From positions 1 through 64,000 of the forward strand of contig WIXG01000133.1 of the NCBI GenBank assembly GCA_009869945.1: 64,000 bases of DNA, read 5' to 3'. A program made the position numbers and the translations under genes. The DNA is from Mesaphorura yosii (Eukaryota > Arthropoda > Collembola > Poduromorpha > Tullbergiidae). Below, one piece after another: positions 55,301-64,000 of the stretch. A model generated the notes under the pieces. It was given only the letters and a program-made list of their open reading frames with translations, had not been told where the DNA came from and ran no database searches. How positions within the stretch are numbered: the stretch's first letter is position 1; every line of letters begins with the position of its first letter.

Positions 55301-58300
55301 TGCTGGGTTGTGATAAGTTGGCTGTGAAGACGAGTCGAAGGAGTGCCGACATATTTCATTTTTGTATCTTATTTTTGTCCTTAGCACGAGGACTGAGAAG
55401 AGAGAAAAATTCGCTTGTTGGATTTGTTGTGGAACGAGAGAGCAACGTAGATCACAGAGTTGACTTTGGATAAAGCGAGTCGGGCGAGCGTGTTCCGCAT
55501 TTGGAATGACGTAGATTGAATAATTCAAGGCATTCTTCATTCGCAGCGGCCGTAAGTCACAATTTAACACTTTAATTTCATGTCCTTCGCCACGCCATCA
55601 CCGCCTCTGCCTTCTCGACTTTCTCGTTTCATGGAAATCCAAAACATGCGATGCATGCCTCGCAAGTGGAAGCGCGCACACCATAAAATTATGTAACAAC
55701 CATGTCAGCGAAGAGCGGGAAAGCAAGCCAGCAGTAAATTAAAAGATATGTCCCCGATTTGTGGCAGATTCATTCAATCCCACAGAGCGTGTTTTTTCTC
55801 GTTCTTGATCCGTAGCGCATTTTACTTTTCTTGGTGGATTCAAAGCCATCTTAATTAAAAACACGTAGGCCATATAATTTTAATTTGAGTGCTTTCTCCG
55901 AGAGAGCGACGGGTTGACAGGCGACGGATCGAGTCGAATGACGTGTGGAGCTACTTAATTCACAGTGCACGCAAGAGCTCAGTGCTGAGATAAGATTGTA
56001 GCTAAATTTAGCCACGCGTCATTACGTATGCGGCCTTTCATTACGCGGGACAGAAACAAAATAGAAAATCGCAGCAAGTCGACTTTGAATGAACTGGAGA
56101 CTTTCAATGGCATCTATGGTCATTTCGCTTCTCTCTTCGTTTCCCTCGACTCGACTTACGTAACTCATTTCTTAGCTTGGCTCATCTTGCGTGGGCTATG
56201 TCACTCTCATTTCTTCTGGCAATGAAATGAATTTAAATTGATTGGCAAGCAATGCCAACTTTGGAGTTAGCTTTCAGCGCATTCATGAAATGAATTCACG
56301 ACTCTGATTCTCAGTCAGTATCAAAATTTTAATCATAGTGACGACCAGGAGAACCAGACTTAATTACTGAGACTTTGTGGCACTAAGGTCCGTGGGAGTT
56401 GTAACAGCCATGTCATCGAAATATGCAATCGCATATTCATGAATGTATGCATGTTTCAGTAACAAAGGGTATGACCAATTCGTGCGATTGCTTTGATGAT
56501 TAATTAAAGATCAAAGCAAACTTCGGCTGACTAAGGCGTCACAAATCACGATCACCAAGACTCGCATGCACAGCAACGCAGCCATCGCGCATCGCCTCAG
56601 TTTGTCCTTGGCGCATTCATAGTTGTGGGCTGGGCTGGGTTCTGGTGCTCGGAGATAAGCACTGGGAGAGGAAGAGAGGTGACAAATTCTGATCTGTTGC
56701 ATTGACGTCATCGCCCATTGACGGAGGGCCTGATGATGTGCAAGTCGAGTCGAGACACGCGTCACTCACTCCACACGTACGTGGCCTCATGTGCTGCATA
56801 TAAAAATTAATTGCCGGGATCCAAATCCTTTCGACTCGGATCGTGAGACGCAAATCCTTTCAATTTAATCGGGCAGAAGCTGCGGCGGAATTGAACTTGC
56901 AACAAGTGGTCCGGTCTTGTGTTCTCAGGCGTGCTCGTGTTACATTAATGGCTCCATAGAACGGGCGCGGGCTTTCGGATATGTAAATGAATACCTACTC
57001 CACTCTTCTTACAAAGGCGAAGGTTGCACAAGAAAAACTCAATTTACATTTCTCCTCGGCATTTTTCCAGCGAAAATGCAAAACGAGAAGGAATGATTTT
57101 TTCTCAATGTCATTTCCATTCCGATTCCGATTTCTTGAATTGCTTCGATCTTGTCATCGGAACGCGAGATCCCGAGCCTCGGGATTAGGGAAATCGCGTG
57201 TTTGCAATACAGCTAGGATTACACGTCGATGATGCGGAGCGTCGACATTATTTTTAGGCGCGTTTCAATTTTATTCATTCAATGGCTCAATCCAATCCAA
57301 GTGATTAAATTTCTGACCGCGGAGCCACTTCACTAAATCATCATTTGCAGTTCTGCCCGTCTTTCGCGCATGTAGCCAACGTGTCATTACTTCCCAGACC
57401 GAGCCAGACTCGAGCCTCGTTCTCACATTATTCCCATCAGGATCGTTCATTTGCTCCATGCAAGCGCTGGCAGTAAAAGCGAGGTTGTAATCATGCAGAT
57501 GTGAAATCCGCATCCGCAAATTCGCACACTGTTATTACCGTTATTTGGATTTCCAAATTCCACTCGCTCCGTTCATTCTTCTTCCCCATCCTAATACATT
57601 TTGGAATTCCCAACGGAGTCGTCAGCCCGTCTCCCGCTCTCGTTCTTGCATTCAAGGAATTGGGCCGGAATTAACTACTTTCGCCATTAACAATTAAGTG
57701 CCCTAGAAATTGCCAGAAATACACAAAACGAGCACTGATTACATAAGATGATTGTAAAGCACAGGCATAAAGAATTTTATGGTGCTTGGCTAATGAGACT
57801 TTGTTAATGGCCAGCCGCCGAGTCAAAGAGGGCAGAATAATTGCATTGATAAGTTTACTTACATGAGAAACGTGCATACAAAGTGGCACACTATGAAAAT
57901 CCAGACGCATTGTCTCTTGCGGTTTCCTGCATCATTGATTTTCTATGCCGTTTCTTGCCGGGTTATCTATTAATTATTCTTGCTCTAAAAGCTTTGCTGC
58001 TAAGAAGGAACTTTACACGTGCATTGCGGACGAGGACAAGACGACGAGATTATTCCCTCCGCACTTTTCATCGGGACTTCCGCGATAAGGTTTTTAGCTG
58101 CTTCAGTTGAGTTTGTCGTACATTGTCTAATCGGGTTTTTGTGATGGTGTTGTCGTTGTGCTTGTAATCTCCTGTGTAAATAACAGCTAAACCAAACCAC
58201 AATGAGCGATGTGATGGAGAAAGCAACGGCGTGGCAAAATTAGTGAGTGGCGACAGCGCTATATTTGTTTCAACAGGTTTCTCTGACATCAGCACCCTCT

Positions 58301-60076
58301 CCAGTGTGGACAATTATGTAATGTGCAAAAAGTGCAAATCTACGCCATAAACTCCGTTCTGCCCTCTGAAATGGCCAACTCAAACTTTACTTTCATCTCC
58401 GCTCCTTTCACTTTGGCTTTGGCTTTCTCGGCGGCAGTCTGAATAAATCTCTCGCTAAAACCAAACTTTTGGGTGCTGGTTAATGTGCAGAAAAATGTGT
58501 TTCATTTACATGAAAGACAACTCCGAGGCAACAGTTCGAAATCTCTTTGTCGAGTGCATTACACGTTATCAAAACTTGAGCATTAACTCACTTATATACT
58601 CCATGGCTAATTTTTTTGTACTTTTGTCTCGTACTTTTACTTTTAGTGTTATTACCACTTCCAGCATTTCTGTGGCGAGTGGGCGAGAAGCATTCGTAAT
58701 TTTCATTACATTAGCGCAACAGCGTCTATCGGACTGTCCACTTCATTCAATTTCACGTGCCTGGTTCTCGGAATATCCATGTCACCAATATCGCTGCGAT
58801 GAAAAGCTTCGCCAAGCACAGACCATGTTTGTCATGTTAATTTAGACACACTGTGTTTAAAGTTACCATAGTGCACCGTGCGCGAGAGGAGCTACTGAGA
58901 GCTTTTGTGGTCTGCCGTCAAGCATCTGCAACTTTGAGGAAACCTCAAACAAAATTCCAGCAGACAGGCAGGCAGGCGTTCCTTACTTCCAGCGACTTTT
59001 CTCGCATCGGTCTCGGGTATCTGTAGCCTTGGACCTCGATTTGGAACGTGGCGACTGAAAGGTCGAAAGCAGTTGCATCAGACAACGCATGGTCACAGCC
59101 ACGCTTAAAGGTGTTTCCTTTTCAGATTGAGAGGGCAGTCACGAGAAAGTGATGTATTAAAAGTTCAGGCATGTCTTCGGCGTGAGTGATAAGGCCAAAA
59201 TGTATGCGTGGCTCCTTGTAACATTTCCAAAACAAACAACTTTCCAATTAAAATATTTTCAGAAAGCGCTACGTTCCAATCTCGGCGTGTAGTTATTAAA
59301 AGTTTCCTGTGGTAGGTTTCTTTCAGTGTAGCGAGGAGGTGAGAAAAGCAACGAAACGCAGTGGATCGCTTGTTGAGCAACAAGTTGTGTGAATGCTTGA
59401 TTAAAATCCACTTCATGTGGTGTTTCTGGGTAGTGAATTGAATTGAAGCCCTCGGCTCCGTCCTGTAAAAGCTTTCTCGTCCTCCATGCATTCTTATTGT
59501 GAAGGGGTGACAATTCTCGACCCATTAGTTAAAAGTTATAATGGACAGTAAATGCAAACGTTCCCGAGTCACTTTTGAAATTAAATATTCAAAGAATTCG
59601 TCAAACACAGATGAATGTTAACTTTTCACGCACACTCTTAATGATTTCGGGCAAATTAAAAATACTTTTGCATCCTTCAAATGGTAAACGGTTCCTTTAT
59701 TGGGAAAACTCGAAGACAAGAATCTTGAAGAAAGGTAAAACAACTCCGCATTGAAAACGGAAGCGTTGTGTTCGGAGGTTTGCTCCACACGCGCACATAA
59801 AAAGGCTTTATCTTATTTCCCCAGAATTTTGAGAAATAAAGTTTTGAATGCAAAAATATGTAGAAAACCCAAAGAAATGGATTTCATTCTTCGCACGGGC
59901 GAATTAATTCCCAGGTTCCCAATGCAGCTTCAGGAAAAATAAAATAACAAATCCATACTTTATCTTTTTCTGCTCCTCGTGCTTCAATCTTTCCTAGCAT
60001 TTTAGTTTAGTTTTTTCGTGCGCATGTGGGAATGGGAATCTGGCGTAATTTTAAACAAAAGAGTTAAAATTTTTTC

Positions 60077-60270
60077 CATCATGAAAATACTTCCTTTTTG
60101 CATAAAAACAAGTTTATGGGAGATATTCTTTCCGTCCATGAGAAATAGTCTTTTTACATAAGGATACGCTTGTATAAGAATATTCTACTTTGCATTGGAA
60201 TATTTTTAATTTCATAATCAGAAGTTGCATGAGATAACTCATGAAACGCATGAAAACTTTTGCTCAAATC
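60077..60270. repeat. Degenerate tandem repeat, left block (about 20-bp unit)
   Basis: A run of diverged units, each beginning ATgA/ATaA and ending in a T-run with c or gc before the next ATG: for example atgaaaatactt, ataaaaacaagttt, atgagaaatagtcttt, ataagaatattct, atgagataactc. Spacing is about 18-25 bp. AT-rich and non-coding. Confidence 0.5.
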
Positions 60271-60644
60271 ATTGTTAGTTGTTGATTAGAAGTTGGTAAG
60301 GAATAACGTGCTCCTGAAGCTGTAACCTAAGAACTGTCATAAAATCGAGTTGGATTCTTCCTATCTGTCGGACGGGGGAGAGATTGAGACGGGGTCAGAC
60401 ACTTCGCCTTATGTTTTGAAGATCAATGGCTGGGTTCAAATAAGGGATAGTACGAGGGTTGTGCTTTCTTATGTCCATCAACAAGCAACGGCCTAGAATA
60501 GAGTCAACTTTAAGTGTTTCATTTTTGAGGCTGAATATGATCTGCCGGTGATGACTTCTGTGTATCAATGATCGGTGAGCAAGCCACATTTCCTTACTAA
60601 AGAATCTTCGGGCAATCAAGTGTCATTAAGTTTTTGAATATTCT

Positions 60645-60785
60645 CATGAAGATTTGAATCATGTTTTTAAAAAATGATTTCATGCGAAGGTTAAATTATT
60701 TCTTATGTTCAGATGGAATAAACTTATGAAAGAAGAATTATTTTTATGAACACGTTTTTCATGCAAAAAATAATTATTTTCAAGA
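60645..60785. repeat. Degenerate tandem repeat, right block (about 20-bp unit)
   Basis: Same pattern and orientation as the block at 60077-60270: atgaagatttgaa, atgatttc, atgcgaaggtt, atggaataaactt, atgaaagaagaatt, atgaacacgttttt, atgcaaaaaataatt. About 370 bp of dissimilar DNA separates the blocks. Confidence 0.45.
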
Positions 60786-61529
60786 TCGAAAAATTGACAC
60801 CCGAAACAAAGGGATGGAAATTTCCGTGTCCAGACGCAAGGCCCACACACAAAATGAAATTTCTGTATGATTTCGCATATTCATTAAATCCGCGTGGAAT
60901 GGAAACTCAAAATCAGAAAAGGTTATTCTTGTAATTGCAAATTAAGGATTTTACAATTTTTTACAATTAGTCGGAAACACCAAAACCAAAATATGGGAAG
61001 GTAAAAAATTTAAAAGAACGGTTCGAAACATTCTTCAAGTACATGGTTAACAGTTGGTACAAGAAAAGGAACCATATTTAATTTTAAAAAACTTAAGCAC
61101 CATCAAAGGTACTTTCTTAGAACGACATCGGCAAGTGCGAACAGAAGCCACAGCGTTGCGTGGCATGATTAAGCAAGTGGAATAAGGGGAAGATTGACTC
61201 ATCCTTGTTCATTCTTGCCTGCGTGCGCGGTGTTTTAAATAAGCACCGCTTCGCTTTCTGTTTGGATTTGACGAAGTAAAGTTAAAATAAATTACTCAAA
61301 CAGGCACAGGAACATAATAAAATATTATCACTTGCTAATTGGACGTTAGAAAAGGTAAGCTTTGCATCAAAGAAAGGAAAAAGTGTGCATTGAACACCAA
61401 TCAGTAAGAAGGTCCGGAGGTGAGTCATTTACAAAAATTGACATCGAATTGCCGAAGCCTAATTTAAACTATACATTTTGCCCACTTTCTCCACTGAACA
61501 GATCTGAATCCTTTGACAAATCAGACAAG

Positions 61530-61828
<299 letters not shown>

Positions 61829-62292
61829 GTCTGGTCCTCAAGTTTGTATGTAACCTAATTTTGGTATCTACTTTACTCAGCGTGATTTTTTTAAATATCT
61901 ATATGCTAATGTACGAAGATTGTTAATACAGTTCCGTCATCAAATTTAAATCGCCGTGTGCTTGATGTCTTCCTTATTTTGTTATTCACCCTTTCGCATT
62001 CTTCGCAGAAGATTGATGTCAGTGATACAGCTCATCAGGACTCCTGCACAATTCCGTTCGCCCCTTATTTCCGCTTATTGAAAAACCCTTATCGGGTTTG
62101 GTCGATGGTGTTGTGGAATCACATTTAATATACCCAACGCACAAAAGAATCATAACACCCAACATGAAGTCAACAATACAATACAATGGAACGATATGCA
62201 TAAGTAACATGTACAACAAAGAATCAGTACAGCAATCGCAACTGCTTTAAGTATTAGACCAACAAGATGTCATTTATGTCGTCTGCACGCTT

Positions 62293-63549
62293 TCATGACA
62301 TGAGAATTTTGTTTCTACAGATGACCAGCTTGCCAGAAGCCACCAAGTCGTTTGGTTTGCACGCCCATGTCGGAGTGGGTCCCGTTGCAATGCATACCTC
62401 GCCGTTGTAGTGCCAAATGCCAATTTTTGGGCATGGGAAGTCAGCGTCCATGTCAGTCACCTTGTCATCCGATTTCTTGATTTTCTGGAACTTTGAGGAA
62501 GTTGATAAAGGCGACCTTCTCGAAGACGACTTGAAGTGTTTCTTCTGCTTTTGAAGTTGTTGGTATCGTCGTCGATTAAACTGAACTGAGGATTTCTTTC
62601 GGGCTGGCAGGCCAGGTGGTGTTGGTGGAGCAGGCTTCCTGAACTTTCTCGGGACGTATTTCGATGGAGTGCGCTTCAGCTCCTCGTCAGGAACGCTTCG
62701 CTTCTTCCTTCCGCTCGGAATTGGCGCTGGTGGTGCTGCTTGCTGCTTGGGCGCCTTCACATTCACCTCAGCGGTGTCAGCAATTGGTTCATGCAGTTCG
62801 TACCTCAGAAAACTTCCCTGTCCGATTGGTCTCAAGTAGACCGACACTTTCTCCTTTTCGGCCAGATGCGTGTGATCAGCCACCGGAGAAATGTCTGAGC
62901 GACGATTGACCTGGAATGGCCCATCGAGCAAGAAGGAGAACTCGTCTGGCAACTGGTTACCGCCTCCAAGTTGTGCGCTGCTTCGACTGTTCCCTCCGAA
63001 CCAGTTCCATGGCAGGTAGCTGCTGAAACCCCCGCTGCTCGCACCAGAGTCGTCCACCGCCACTGGAGCTGCTGGATCCACTGGAATGTCTGAACCTCCA
63101 CCAAAACCAAACAGACTGGAGAGCCCAGCCGAAGAAGCAGACTGGTCTGGACTCACAATCGTCGACATGGGCTCGGAGCCAGAAGGCTGGGGGCTGTCGT
63201 AACTGCTAGGGTACGTGGACGCATCAGCGCCGTATTGGTCCCCGTACTGGGCGTACTGGCTGCTGTACTGGTCGTCGCCACCGCCACCAAAAATGTTGAA
63301 GGAGGGCACGGCCTTCCACAAGTTGCTGATACTGGAGACTGGGTTGAGACTGTCGAGGATGGAGCCCGGGTCGATCATTTGTTCGGGGTTTGGAATATAA
63401 ATGCCGTTGTAGATAATGTACGAGTTGGCGTTCTCAACCTTCCACTTGCCAAAGGGACCGATGCCGAAAGACGCGCCGACTTGCACATTGCAGAAAAGAA
63501 GTGTTGGCAGAATGAGCCGCAACAGTGAAGTCGCAATCCTGTTTTTCAT
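62293..63549 (-). CDS. Unrecognised secreted precursor protein, 418 residues, single exon
   Basis: No family recognised. The N-terminus (MKNRIATSLLRLILPTLLFC, cleavage likely after VGA26) is a clear signal peptide. Residues about 85-200 are Gly/Ser/Tyr/Asp-rich with short QYG and GGG runs. There is an ordered-looking stretch near 200-260 (LLDGPFQVNRR ... VSVYLRPIGQG). RKKRS at 281-285 fits a furin-type cleavage site. The next 85 residues are strongly basic and Pro-rich (PAPPTPPGLP). The tail has four cysteines (373, 386, 397, 411; spacing C-x12-C-x10-C-x13-C), likely two disulphides. C20 is in the signal peptide. One long ORF with ATG and typical codon use makes a real gene likely. A matrix, cuticle, adhesive or signalling precursor are all possible; I infer only secretion and processing. 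Confidence 0.8.
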   Translation of the reverse strand: MKNRIATSLLRLILPTLLFCNVQVGASFGIGPFGKWKVENANSYIIYNGIYIPNPEQMIDPGSILDSLNPVSSISNLWKAVPSFNIFGGGGDDQYSSQYAQYGDQYGADASTYPSSYDSPQPSGSEPMSTIVSPDQSASSAGLSSLFGFGGGSDIPVDPAAPVAVDDSGASSGGFSSYLPWNWFGGNSRSSAQLGGGNQLPDEFSFLLDGPFQVNRRSDISPVADHTHLAEKEKVSVYLRPIGQGSFLRYELHEPIADTAEVNVKAPKQQAAPPAPIPSGRKKRSVPDEELKRTPSKYVPRKFRKPAPPTPPGLPARKKSSVQFNRRRYQQLQKQKKHFKSSSRRSPLSTSSKFQKIKKSDDKVTDMDADFPCPKIGIWHYNGEVCIATGPTPTWACKPNDLVASGKLVICRNKILMS

Positions 63550-64000
63550 TTTGTATCTGCAAGTTGGACGGGAAACTCAATTAATCAAATCTGAAATGCC
63601 GAAATTAATCCAGAAGAGTCTTCTCAATGAGTTTTACCGTTTCTATCCAAGTGTGACGACGAAATTAAGGACTCTTGAGACTACGCAACTTGATCGAAGG
63701 GAATGCAACTTGAGACTGAAGGAGAATTCGCAGCTGGACACACGATTCTATATCTTTTGGGAATTCGGCTTCATTAACACTATTTTTCAGTACAGTTAGG
63801 ATTCTAAAAATAAGGCAAGTGTTATATTCATCTTTAAAACCGTAATAAAGCGAATACATTTGGCTAAGAAAGCGCTTAGCATTTCATTCTTAAATTCTCA
63901 ATCTCACAGTCTACCGGAATATTTTCCGGACCTTTTCACCATTGTCCAGTGAGTGTGAATAACAGTAGTACAAAAGTGGGCTTTGCGTGAGCTCTCTTTG
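63550..64000. other. Upstream flank of the secreted-protein gene
   Basis: Probable promoter and 5' UTR of the minus-strand gene. No coding feature seen. Confidence 0.5.

Larger units (their letters stand above)
52401..61529. other. Gene-poor interval left of RPB10
   Basis: No gene can be supported over 9 kb. Open frames are short, mostly begin with non-ATG codons and lack domain features. The AT-rich end from about 60.05 to 60.80 kb holds a degenerate tandem repeat, described separately. A minus-strand frame of 74 codons (60395-60619) lies between its two blocks and is unrecognised. The last 150 bases are the probable 5' UTR of RPB10. Confidence 0.5.

Noticed and set aside
60395-60619. 74-codon minus-strand frame between the two repeat blocks, considered as a transposase remnant
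   Set aside because: No recognisable transposase or reverse-transcriptase motif; kept only as context for the repeat.

Overview
This is animal nuclear DNA, most likely from an arthropod or a close ecdysozoan relative. Genes are split by GT-AG introns, mostly 60-100 bp long, and 3' ends carry AATAAA signals. There are no bacterial-type operons. The protein set is metazoan: a peptide GPCR, a DIMM/MIST1-type bHLH factor, Nup155, a class I PI3-kinase p110, UBE2L3 and RPB10. The exact lineage cannot be fixed from the sequence alone.

Layout. 1-1.72 kb (+): the 3' end of a rhodopsin-type neuropeptide receptor whose 5' part lies off the left edge. 1.7-10.9 kb: no supportable gene. 10.90-11.36 kb (+): UBE2L3-type E2. 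It is tail-to-tail with a four-exon, three-finger C2H2 zinc-finger gene (12.86-11.72 kb, -), and their poly(A) signals are about 25 bp apart. 14.79-15.17 kb (+): a small mitochondrial YCII-domain protein. 15.82-21.86 kb (+): Nup155, reconstructed in 21 exons to 1428 codons plus stop. 22.6-23.1 kb: a weak candidate for a small minus-strand gene. 23.55-29.33 kb (+): PI3-kinase p110, 16 exons, 1042 codons plus stop. 29.9-40.4 kb: no clear gene. 45.64-40.39 kb (-): dimmed-type bHLH, two exons split by a 4-kb intron inside the bHLH. 45.6-61.5 kb: no clear gene apart from a possible 77-aa secreted peptide at 52.17 kb. 61.53-61.83 kb (+): RPB10. 63.55-62.29 kb (-): an unrecognised secreted precursor of 418 aa with a furin-type site and a four-cysteine tail.

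The housekeeping genes (Nup155, p110, UBE2L3, RPB10, the YCII protein) are compact. The dimm gene sits between roughly 10 kb and 15 kb of DNA without clear genes, as is common for developmental transcription factors. The genes share no single pathway. DIMM drives the neuropeptide secretory cell fate and the left-edge gene is a peptide receptor, but their co-occurrence may be chance.

The observations most worth checking are: an Asn in place of the near-invariant His of the p110 catalytic DRH motif; two GC-AG introns whose use is forced by protein continuity; a stop-free 87-bp intron inside a zinc finger; the novel secreted precursor; and a degenerate tandem repeat of about 20 bp at 60.1-60.8 kb. 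I found no sign of an undescribed multi-gene system. All splice models were built by eye from ORF continuity, splice consensus and remembered family sequences.
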